DNA of 7,724 bases, taken from contig CAMDKT010000277.1 in assembly GCA_945900935.1 (NCBI GenBank), forward strand, positions 1 to 7,724, read 5' to 3'. The translations under genes and the position numbers were made by a program. The notes beneath the pieces are model-generated. The model ran no database searches. It saw only the letters and a list, made by a program, of their open reading frames with translations, and was not told where the DNA came from. This stretch comes from Candidatus Sulfopaludibacter sp. SbA3. Lineage in GTDB: Bacteria; Acidobacteriota; Terriglobia; Bryobacterales; Bryobacteraceae. Shown one piece after another: positions 1 through 6,105 of this stretch (the first letter of the stretch is position 1; each line of letters opens with the position of its first letter).

Positions 1-739
1 AGCCGGTGGGGTCGACGAATGGGTTGGGGCTGCCGGGTTTTATACGTTTGTGCTTTTGCGCCATGCCGTAGTAATCACCGTGAGCGCCGAGGAAAAGATC
101 GCATTGGAGCGATTTCAGGACGCGAAATGTGCGGGCGAAGTCGGTGGCGATTTCCGGGTACTCTTTGTTGTTGACGAGTTGAGTGCCGGGGTTTACGTTG
201 GGGCTGCCGATGATGACAGCGTTGAGCGTCTTGCCTTCGTCGTCGACTTGGAGGGTCCATGTTGTATTGCCGCGGGTGTGGCCGGGCGTAAGATGGGCGC
301 GCAGTTTGGCTTCGCCGATTTCGACTGTATCGCCGTCTTTCAGCACCTTGTCTACTTTGCATGGCTTCCACTGGCCGCTGTTTCCGGAGCTGGTCACTTT
401 GTTATCACCGGCCATCACGAAGACCTTCGCGCCGGTGAGTTCCTGCAAAAGCGCGAGGCCCTCAGCGTGGTCGCCGTGGGCGTGGCTGGAAAGAAGGATC
501 TTTACATCGGTGAGTTTGAAGCCGAGCTTTTCGACATTGGCGCGGATGATGGGGACGGTGCGCTCGAAGCTGGCGTTGATGAGGATGTGGCCCTGGCTCC
601 CGGTGACGAGATAGGTGGAGAGACCTTTGGAACCTACGTAGTAGAGGTTGCCCGCAATGCGGTGGGGCGGGAAGGGATCGTCCCAATCGCGTTGGGCGAG
701 AAGCGGCAGGGCGAGGAGGGGAAGCAGGCGCAGGAGCAT
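1..739 (-). CDS. Subclass B3-like metallo-beta-lactamase-fold hydrolase, C-terminus beyond the window
   Basis: A zinc-dependent hydrolase of the metallo-beta-lactamase superfamily, closest in look to subclass B3 enzymes, probably exported to the periplasm. From the ATG at 739, 246 residues are visible before the window edge, without a stop; B3 enzymes run about 280-300 residues, so perhaps 40 are missing. Residues 1-15 form a signal peptide (MLLRLLPLLALPLLA, cleavage before Q16). All six zinc ligands of the B3 class are present: H86-A-H88-G-D90-H91, H154 in TPGHT and H220 in LGAHG. The surrounding sequence (SSHAHGDHAEG, GHTRGNTTW, NPFVDPTG) also follows B3 enzymes. The loop after residue 110 looks shorter than in typical B3 proteins. 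The start overlaps the stop of the upstream glycosyltransferase (TGATG), and no good Shine-Dalgarno is seen, so coupling is likely. Whether the substrate is a beta-lactam or another cyclic amide or ester cannot be told from sequence. Confidence 0.9.
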   Translation of the reverse strand, partial: MLLRLLPLLALPLLAQRDWDDPFPPHRIAGNLYYVGSKGLSTYLVTGSQGHILINASFERTVPIIRANVEKLGFKLTDVKILLSSHAHGDHAEGLALLQELTGAKVFVMAGDNKVTSSGNSGQWKPCKVDKVLKDGDTVEIGEAKLRAHLTPGHTRGNTTWTLQVDDEGKTLNAVIIGSPNVNPGTQLVNNKEYPEIATDFARTFRVLKSLQCDLFLGAHGDYYGMAQKHKRIKPGSPNPFVDPTG

Positions 740-1741
740 CACTTGAATTGTATCGCTGTAAGGATCCTGGCGAGCGCGGCGGCGGCTTTGGAGAAGGGAT
801 TTTGTTCGGCGTAAATGCGGGCTGCGCGGCCTTTTGCGGCGAGGTCTGATTGGGCGAGTTCTTGGAGTTTGGATAGAAAGGTGGCGTTCGTGGCGACTGC
901 GCCGAAGGCCGGCCGCATGACGGCGTTGTCCAGCGTTATCGCGGGGAGGGCGTATTGAAAGGCCAGGGAAAACGACTTTGGTTTTGGCGAGGTTCGCGGC
1001 TTTGGCGCGGAGGAGTTTTTCCTGCTTTTTGCCGTGCATGTAGGCAGCGCCGCCGCAGAGGAACGCGAAGATTTTCGGGTAGCCGGGTTGACGCTCCCAG
1101 GCGGCGAGTGCGTCGAGCAACAACTGCTGATTCTTTTCCGGCGAGAGCCGGGAGAGCGTGATGAGCACCAAAGCGTCTTCGGGAATTTGCAGGAGTTCTC
1201 GTGCTTTTTGCTTGTCGATTGGTGCCAAGGCAGGCGGCGCGCCCCAGGGAATTACGTGGATTTTGGAGTCGTCTGTCTGCGGGTAGCAGCGGAGGATTAT
1301 TTCCTTCATCGCGTGGGAAGGGACGATGTGGGCCGCGCAGTGCTGCACGCAATCGGACTGCTTCTGGAAAATAAGTTGGAGTAAATCGGGGTACAGCGCC
1401 CCGAAGATGCGGTGGAGTTTGACGAGAGTTTCCGGGGCAGCGAGCCCGCGGCAATAAATGGCGGCGATGTCGTTGACGAGGACGACGGTATCGTTTGGAT
1501 TGTGTTGTTGAATGGCCGTTGTGGCAGCGGCTTCAAATTGGCGCGAAAAGCGAGCGTAGGAGGCGGTATCGAAGTTAACGATGTTGTGGCCGGTAGTGGT
1601 TTGCGGCGTGAACCGGACGAGATCGAAGGGCTTGGTTGCAGCCCATTCCGCTGACAGCATTTCGAAGATTGCCGCGCCGCCGCCGAGCGGAGCATGTTCG
1701 CCCGCGAAGCCGCCGTGCGCCGCGGTGTAGAGGACTTTCAC
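739..1741 (-). pseudogene. Glycosyltransferase family 4-like gene, broken by frameshift plus internal deletion
   Basis: A GT-B fold glycosyltransferase that would transfer a sugar from a nucleotide donor. The GTG start at 1741 overlaps the cupin stop (GTGA). The first frame gives about 260 residues: a Rossmann start (MKVLYTAAHGG...PLGGGAAIFEML), then the GT4 signature LSRLSPEKNQQLLLDAL, then KTKVVFPG ending at 962. Beyond that point the same frame turns arginine-rich and unlike a protein. The next frame instead carries a good C-terminus of 73 residues from 960 to the TGA at 741-739 (FQYALPAITLDN, then AARIYAEQNPFSKAAAALARIL), with high G/C at third positions. The segment normally lying between these parts (the acceptor-adjacent AD-x-FV-x-PS-x-x-E stretch and the first half of the EX7E motif) is absent. 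The gene has therefore probably lost about 40 codons and changed frame, and should be inactive. An assembly error is the main alternative. Confidence 0.75.
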
Positions 1742-2214
1742 CGCACGAATTGATCGACGAAGGACTCGCCGAGACCGCATTCGATGTAATGCTTGCGGCA
1801 CATGTCGATCTTGGTGAAGACGTCTTCAAAGCCGGTGTGGCGGCCCTCGGCGTCCACATAGTACATGCAGCCGGAGATGTGGAAGAAGGTGATCATCTCG
1901 TCGGCGGATTCGACGGTGAGGGTGTGCGTTTCGCCGGGCGGCTCGAAGATGTAGTCACCGGCGTTGGCGACCCAATCGTGTTCCAGATAACGCCACGAGC
2001 CCTTGATGACATAGCCGTGAACAGGCGCGGGGTGGCGGTGGCGGCTAAGGATGCCAGCCTTGCGGACGCGCAACAAATTGCACCACTGGCCTTGCAGCGT
2101 GTTGAGCATCAGCGGGCGGAACCAGACGTTGGGCGCTTGGGGAACCCAGACGCGTTCGTCATCGGGGACGGCGGTGGCGACGATTTGTGCGGGCGAGAGA
2201 GGGTGTGTGGACAT
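1738..2214 (-). CDS. Cupin protein of the 2,4'-dihydroxyacetophenone dioxygenase family
   Basis: A 158-residue single-domain cupin, probably cytoplasmic and metal-dependent. It closely follows the 2,4'-dihydroxyacetophenone dioxygenase (DAD) family, whose founding enzyme uses ferrous iron and O2 to cleave the C-C bond between the two carbonyl-side carbons of a hydroxyacetophenone. Family-like stretches are RVWVPQAPNVWFRPL (21-35), LLRVRKAGILSRHRHPAPVH (48-66) and YLEHDW (76-81). Cupin motif 1 gives metal ligands H59 and H61; the usual motif glutamate position is taken by H66, and E78 is a candidate ligand. Motif 2 is intact: G86-x5-P92-x-G94-x2-H97. The C-terminal helix region (DVFTKIDMCRKHYIECGLG) is also typical. 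The start is 3 nt after the SDR stop (TAA ACT ATG), so the two genes are almost certainly co-transcribed. The real substrate is unknown; many genome copies of this family are untested and some may be dioxygenases for other ketones or non-enzymatic cupins. Confidence 0.85.
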   Translation of the reverse strand: MSTHPLSPAQIVATAVPDDERVWVPQAPNVWFRPLMLNTLQGQWCNLLRVRKAGILSRHRHPAPVHGYVIKGSWRYLEHDWVANAGDYIFEPPGETHTLTVESADEMITFFHISGCMYYVDAEGRHTGFEDVFTKIDMCRKHYIECGLGESFVDQFVR

Positions 2215-2217
2215 AGT

Positions 2218-2922
2218 TTAAACCGCCAGATAGCCGCCATCGATGGGAAGGATGACTCCGTTGATGAAAGACGCGGCTTCGGAACACAAGAATAGCACTG
2301 GCGGGGCAACCTCTTCCGGGCGCCCCCAGCGCTTCATGGGGCAGCGGTCCAGGATTGGCGCGGAGCGGACGGGATCGTCCTGCAAGGCTTGCGTGAGTGG
2401 AGTGGCGATCCAGCCGGGGGCGACGGCGTTGACGCGAATACCGTCAGCGGCCCAGGCGACGGCGAGCGATTTCGTGAGCTGGCCAATTGCGCCTTTAGAA
2501 GCCGTGTAGGCGGGGACGCGCGGACCGCCGAAGTAGGTCCACATGGAGGCGATGTTGACGATGGCGCCCTTCGCGGCGGCGAGTTTCTTATGGGATTCGG
2601 TGCAGAGGCGCATGGCGCCCGTTAGATTTACGTCCATGACGTGTTGGAAGACGTCGATCGTGAATTCATCGTCGCGCCGGAGGATGCCAGCGGCGTTCAC
2701 GAGGAAATCGATTTGAGGAAGCGTGGCGATGCGATCGCGGCAGGCATTCGTATCGGTGACATCGAGTTCGACAAAGTGGATGCCTGATTCGGCGGCGGGA
2801 AGCGTGCCGAGGCCCGCGGCGGTGACAGAAGCACCGGCGGCGGCGAAGGCGCGGGCGATGGCGAGACCAATTCCGGAAGTGCCTCCGGAGACGAGCGCGG
2901 TGCGGCCTGTGAATGAGAACAT
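2218..2922 (-). CDS. Short-chain dehydrogenase/reductase (classical SDR, FabG-like)
   Basis: A 234-residue NAD(P)-dependent oxidoreductase of the classical SDR family. Counting from the ATG at 2922, the cofactor motif is S12-G-G-T-S-G-I-G19 (Ser where Thr is usual), followed by LDVTD, the NNAG-type motif as NAAG, VNLTGAM with the catalytic-tetrad Asn, IAS with the catalytic Ser, Y-T-A-S-K with the catalytic Tyr and Lys, and the PGWIATPL loop. The C-terminus SFINGVILPIDGGYLAV is typical of FabG-like enzymes. The frame is open to a TTG at 2958 and an ATG at 2949, but family members begin with the equivalent of MFSFTGRTALVSGG, so 2922 is preferred. No clear Shine-Dalgarno precedes it. After beta-strand 2 (VTAAGLG) there is neither the Asp usual for NAD nor the Arg usual for NADP, so cofactor choice is unclear. 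It heads the minus-strand operon with the cupin; substrate is likely a small alcohol or carbonyl, not identifiable further. Confidence 0.92.
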   Translation of the reverse strand: MFSFTGRTALVSGGTSGIGLAIARAFAAAGASVTAAGLGTLPAAESGIHFVELDVTDTNACRDRIATLPQIDFLVNAAGILRRDDEFTIDVFQHVMDVNLTGAMRLCTESHKKLAAAKGAIVNIASMWTYFGGPRVPAYTASKGAIGQLTKSLAVAWAADGIRVNAVAPGWIATPLTQALQDDPVRSAPILDRCPMKRWGRPEEVAPPVLFLCSEAASFINGVILPIDGGYLAV

Positions 2923-2947
2923 GCAATAACAGAGTAGAACGAGAGTC
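2923..2947. promoter_or_regulatory. Divergent intergenic gap between the SDR operon and pdxH
   Basis: Only 25 bp separate the preferred SDR start and the pdxH start, so promoters for both directions must overlap the 5' ends of the opposite genes. On the plus strand GAGAG at 2941-2945 is a weak, rather close Shine-Dalgarno for pdxH. No convincing -35/-10 pair was recognised. The palindromic CATG at 2947-2950 provides an ATG on both strands: the pdxH start on plus and an unlikely alternative SDR start on minus. Confidence 0.5.
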
Positions 2948-3586
2948 ATGGACGACAAAATTTCTCAAATACGGAAAAGCTACTTGTCCGGTGAATTGGA
3001 CGAGGCAAATGTGGGGGGCGATCCGATTTCGCTGTTCGCGGATTGGATGGACGAGGCGGTTGCGGCGGGGATTGAGGAGGCGAATGGAATGGCGTTGGCG
3101 ACGGCTTCGGCAGACGGGGCGCCGGCCGTGCGTGTCGTGCTGTTGCGCGGATTTGATGAGCGGGGATTTGTGTTCTACACGAACTATGAATCCGCGAAAG
3201 GGCAGGACTTGCTGACGAACCCACGGGCGGCGGCGGCGTTTTGGTGGCCGCCATTGGACCGGCAAGTGCGGATCGGCGGGCGCGTCGAAAAGGTGACGCG
3301 CGCGGAAAGTCAAGCGTATTTCGACTCACGGCCGCGCGGACATCAGCTTTCGGCATGGGCCTCGCCGCAAAGCCGCGTGGTGACGGGCCGCGAAAAATTG
3401 CAGACGCGAGCGGGGGAAGTGGAGACGCTGTTTCCAGGCGACGTGCCGCTGCCGGATTTTTGGGGCGGGTACCGGTTGGCACCGGAGCAAATGGAGTTCT
3501 GGCAGGGGCGGGAGAATCGCCTTCATGACCGGTTCTTATTTGAAAAACGGCAAGGAGTGTGGACGGTGGCGCGGTTGGCGCCGTAG
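2948..3586 (+). CDS. pdxH: Pyridoxamine 5'-phosphate oxidase
   Basis: FMN-dependent cytoplasmic oxidase that converts pyridoxamine or pyridoxine 5'-phosphate plus O2 to pyridoxal 5'-phosphate, in PLP synthesis and salvage. At 212 residues it matches the family (E. coli 218). Seen in order: RVVLLRGF (62-69), FYTNYESAKG (76-85), FWWPPLDRQVRIGGRVEKV (98-116), YFDSRPRGHQLSAWASPQS (124-142), FWGGYRLAPEQMEFWQGR (171-188), RLHDRFLF (191-198) and a terminal RLAP. R191 and H193 correspond to the substrate-binding R197 and H199 of the E. coli enzyme; Y124 and R128 correspond to Y129 and R133. The position of E. coli S137 is H132 here. The start at 2948 is supported by the alignable N-terminus (IRKSYLSGELDE) and a weak GAGAG just upstream. 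It is a single gene, divergent from the SDR and convergent with the sulfatase, so its position says little about function. Confidence 0.97.
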   Translation: MDDKISQIRKSYLSGELDEANVGGDPISLFADWMDEAVAAGIEEANGMALATASADGAPAVRVVLLRGFDERGFVFYTNYESAKGQDLLTNPRAAAAFWWPPLDRQVRIGGRVEKVTRAESQAYFDSRPRGHQLSAWASPQSRVVTGREKLQTRAGEVETLFPGDVPLPDFWGGYRLAPEQMEFWQGRENRLHDRFLFEKRQGVWTVARLAP

Positions 3587-3597
3587 AGCGCGCTACG
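3582..3597. other. Small hairpin between the convergent stops of pdxH and the sulfatase
   Basis: CGTAG (3582-3586) can pair with CTACG (3593-3597) around a 6-nt AGCGCG loop, and it overlaps both TAG stop codons, which are only 6 bp apart. The stem is short and there is no T-tract on either side, so it is at best a weak bidirectional transcription stop. It may be no more than the consequence of two facing TAG codons in GC-rich DNA. Confidence 0.2.
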
Positions 3598-5359
3598 CCC
3601 GCCTCGCGTAAACAAAATAAGCCCCGCGTTCGGACCCGTCGTTCGAAATCAGCCACGTCTGCAACTCCCCTGGACCAGCCGGCAGATCGAGTTCGAACAC
3701 TGCGGCGCGGGCGGCGGGATCAACCTCGATAGTCTTGTCGATCGCGCCGAGGCGAATGCGCGCCTTGTGAATGCCGGGAATGGCGCGGCCCGGCGTGGTT
3801 TCGCGATTATCGGCCGGATGTTCATAGGCGGCCCCGAGCGGTAAATCTAGCTCCTTCGGCCATCGCCGAAGCTCGAATGTGTAGCGCCCGGCGCGCGCAT
3901 GCACGGCCCAGAATCCATTGGCGGCCGGACCCTCCAGAATCGACTTTTGATTCCACGTTGTCAGCGCTCCCTCGCCATGCCAGTCATGCGCGGTGAGCCG
4001 CGAGGGGTTCTCCTTCGCGTCGCCGATGATGATTCGCGCATATTCGCTGGCGCGAGCCGAAACGAGATTCCACCAGTCTTCATAATCCCGCCTGAGACGC
4101 GCCACCACTTCCGGATTTTTCGAGGCGACGTCAGTGCGCTGACCCGGATCGCTAACCATGTCGAACAGCTCCAACTTCTTCGGCTCGCTATCGCCCCCGG
4201 CTCCTGCGCTTACCAGCCGCCACTCCTGCGTCATCACCGCCGCCTGCCGCCACTTCAACAGGTTTTCTTCTCGCTGCGAATCAACGACGACAGATCGCGC
4301 GGGCCAGCGCTGATTCTTGAACAACGGAGTTAGCGAGCGCCCATGCAGCGCCGGGCCTTTCGGCCTCTTCACGCCCGTCAATTCCAACAGCGTTGGCAGC
4401 ACATCAATATGCGCGGTCAGCGTGTGGATCGGCCGATTGGCCGCAAATCCGCCGCGAGGCCAATGCATAAAAAACGGAACGCGATGGCCGCCATCATACG
4501 GCGAGCCCTTATTTCCGCGCATGCCCGCGTTGAAGACCTGGAAGCCGGAGGCGCTGCCATTATCGGTAGTGAAAATGAAAATGGTGTTCGCCGCCAGGCC
4601 GCTTGTCTCCAAATATTTCCGAAGCCGGCCCAGGTTCTCGTCAATGTTCTCGATCATGCCGTAGAACCCCGGCTCGCGAAGCCCCTTCACATCGGCATAA
4701 TGCGCTGAGTTAGCGGCCGGCGCCCACATCGGTCCGTGCGGCGCGTTCGTTGGCAAGTAGCAGAAGAAGGGTTTCTTCACAGCGGCGGAATCGGCAATGA
4801 ATCGCTGCGCGTTGGTAAAAAAGACATCCGTGCAAAAACCTGTGAACTTCTCCGGCTTGCCATTGTGTAAATAGGTATCGTCGAAATAGTCATTACCGAA
4901 ATGATCCGGCGTTTGCCAGATCCCGCCGCCGCCGATGACAAGGGTCTCATCGAAGCCCCGGTCTTGCGGACGGCAGGGGAAATTGTCTCCCAAATGCCAC
5001 TTCCCAAAAATGCCGGTGCGATAGCCCGCCGCGCGGAAACAATCGGCCATCGTCACTTCGTCATGATGCAAAATGCTGCGGCCCTGAATGGTATGCCACG
5101 GACCAACAAGATTCGTATAGCGCCCGGTTAGCAACGCCGATCGCGTCGGAGCGCAAGTCGGGCTAACGTGGTAATTCGTGAGCCGCAACGACTGATCGTG
5201 CAGCGCGTCCATATGCGGCGTCTTGAGCACCGGATTTCCATGACGGCCAATGTCTCCATAGCCCTGATCGTCGGTGATCACAAACACGATATTCGGCCGC
5301 GCCGATTGAGCGACCGCTGCCGCGGAGGCGGTGAGAAATAGACGCCGGGAGATTTGCAT
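3593..5359 (-). CDS. Tat-exported arylsulfatase with C-terminal beta-rich domain
   Basis: Type I formylglycine sulfatase of 588 residues that should hydrolyse sulfate esters outside the cytoplasm. Residues 1-20 look like a Tat signal (S4-R-R-L-F-L, then an Ala-rich stretch; cleavage near QSA/R21). The catalytic core spans about 21-430: metal ligands D30 and D31 in TDDQGYGD, nucleophile C69 in C-A-P-T-R (to be converted to formylglycine), GKWHLG with K120 and H122, H208 in NAPHGP, D266-N267 in TTDNGS, and K284 followed by DGGHRVP. LELFDMVSDPGQRTD (396-410) is the usual sulfatase C-terminal element. Residues about 455-588 add a domain rich in predicted beta strands (FWAVHARAGRYTFELRRWP), as found in many soil and marine sulfatases. 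It lies 7 bp after the START-like gene and is probably co-transcribed. No sulfatase-maturating enzyme is in the window. The substrate, a sulfated polysaccharide or small aryl sulfate, cannot be assigned. Confidence 0.95.
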   Translation of the reverse strand: MQISRRLFLTASAAAVAQSARPNIVFVITDDQGYGDIGRHGNPVLKTPHMDALHDQSLRLTNYHVSPTCAPTRSALLTGRYTNLVGPWHTIQGRSILHHDEVTMADCFRAAGYRTGIFGKWHLGDNFPCRPQDRGFDETLVIGGGGIWQTPDHFGNDYFDDTYLHNGKPEKFTGFCTDVFFTNAQRFIADSAAVKKPFFCYLPTNAPHGPMWAPAANSAHYADVKGLREPGFYGMIENIDENLGRLRKYLETSGLAANTIFIFTTDNGSASGFQVFNAGMRGNKGSPYDGGHRVPFFMHWPRGGFAANRPIHTLTAHIDVLPTLLELTGVKRPKGPALHGRSLTPLFKNQRWPARSVVVDSQREENLLKWRQAAVMTQEWRLVSAGAGGDSEPKKLELFDMVSDPGQRTDVASKNPEVVARLRRDYEDWWNLVSARASEYARIIIGDAKENPSRLTAHDWHGEGALTTWNQKSILEGPAANGFWAVHARAGRYTFELRRWPKELDLPLGAAYEHPADNRETTPGRAIPGIHKARIRLGAIDKTIEVDPAARAAVFELDLPAGPGELQTWLISNDGSERGAYFVYARRA

Positions 5360-5366
5360 TGCTCAG

Positions 5367-6068
5367 CTAGCGTATCGAAACTAAAGCCCGTTTGGTTGCT
5401 TCCATCATGGCTTCCAAAGACTCCCGCGGCAACTCCTTCACAATCGGCCGCACCGCCCACCCCAGGCCATGGGGAACGTCGCGGGTCAAACTCACCGATC
5501 GAACTTCCATCCACAAACCCTGTTTGGTTTCCTCCAGCGTCCAATACGATTGCAGGCGCCAAAGGAAACCGCGATCATGGCCGGGCGAATGCCCTGCCTC
5601 GACGATTTCCGTAGCTACAGAACGGCTGGCATAGCGGTTCGCCGGCGCCGGCAAAATATCGAGCTGATATCGCACATGCAGATTAACTTCCAACACCTTC
5701 TTCTTCCGCAGCCGATGAACCCCGACTATCCGCGTCCCGTCCCGTTTTTCGAGACGTCCCTCAACAACTTCGGGATAGATCGAGGAGTGCCGGGCAAAGT
5801 CTTCCAGCACCGCGACGGCCTTGTCCTTGCGCACTCCTGGAAGAAACGTGACCGCCGCCCAATCGTGAATCAACCCGTGCTTCACTTCCAATCCGGCGCC
5901 GATCGCAAACACACCCGCCGGTCGTCCGGCAAGCGACTCCGGATTCGCCGCGCGCGCGGTCAACTGCGTATCGACCTCGCGTACATACTCGTCAAAGGCT
6001 CGAATCGTTTTCGGCTCCAGGCTCACCAAAAATTGCGCGGACAGGAATACGGCACCAAGAGAAAACAT
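5367..6068 (-). CDS. Exported protein of unknown function, possible START/SRPBCC-like fold
   Basis: I do not recognise this 233-residue protein with certainty. The N-terminus (MFSLGAVFLSAQF) is hydrophobic but lacks the usual basic residues; a signal peptide cut after A11 is possible. From about residue 75 the pattern resembles START/SRPBCC lipid- or ligand-binding domains: a helix with LEDFARHSSIYPEVVEGRLEKRDG (88-111), alternating hydrophobic strands (KVLEVNLHVRYQLDIL, 124-139; GLWMEVRSVSLTRD, 184-197) and a long C-terminal helix starting at KELPRESLEAMM (211-222). The assignment is inference from this pattern only. The ATG at 6068 is the first possible start, since an in-frame TAA lies 12 nt upstream of it. 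Translation may be controlled by the adjacent start-stop codon pair. It precedes the sulfatase by 7 bp, so a role beside sulfated or lipid-like substrates is possible but unproven. Confidence 0.8.
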   Translation of the reverse strand: MFSLGAVFLSAQFLVSLEPKTIRAFDEYVREVDTQLTARAANPESLAGRPAGVFAIGAGLEVKHGLIHDWAAVTFLPGVRKDKAVAVLEDFARHSSIYPEVVEGRLEKRDGTRIVGVHRLRKKKVLEVNLHVRYQLDILPAPANRYASRSVATEIVEAGHSPGHDRGFLWRLQSYWTLEETKQGLWMEVRSVSLTRDVPHGLGWAVRPIVKELPRESLEAMMEATKRALVSIR

Positions 6069-6105
6069 CTTTACATGTTAGACTCACCTTTTCAGTTTTG
6101 GTTGC
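6069..6105. promoter_or_regulatory. Divergent gap with strong minus-strand SD and an ATG-TAA start-stop
   Basis: These 37 bp separate the START-like gene (minus) from the TSUP transporter (plus). On the minus strand AAGGTGAG (6090-6083) is the best Shine-Dalgarno in the window. It sits 6 nt before ATG-TAA (6076-6071), a start codon followed at once by a stop, and 14 nt before the true ATG at 6068, which is too far for ideal initiation. The plus-strand gene has no visible Shine-Dalgarno (AGTTTTGGTTGC before its ATG). No clear -35/-10 elements were seen; promoters must reach into the coding regions. Confidence 0.5.

Noticed and set aside
50..814. Long plus-strand open frame opposite the lactamase gene
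   Set aside because: It is the antisense shadow of a gene whose minus-strand protein has all B3 zinc ligands; the plus-strand product shows no family features.
936..1454. Minus-strand open frame of 172 residues within the glycosyltransferase
   Set aside because: Its product is Arg/Pro-rich and out of frame with the GT4 signature; it is a shadow in GC-rich DNA.
1636..2295. Plus-strand 219-residue open frame across the cupin gene
   Set aside because: Antisense to a clear DAD-type cupin and crosses two gene boundaries; no recognisable domain.
2946..3656. Minus-strand 236-residue open frame opposite pdxH
   Set aside because: Low-complexity Ala/Pro/Arg product and fully antisense to an unmistakable PdxH.
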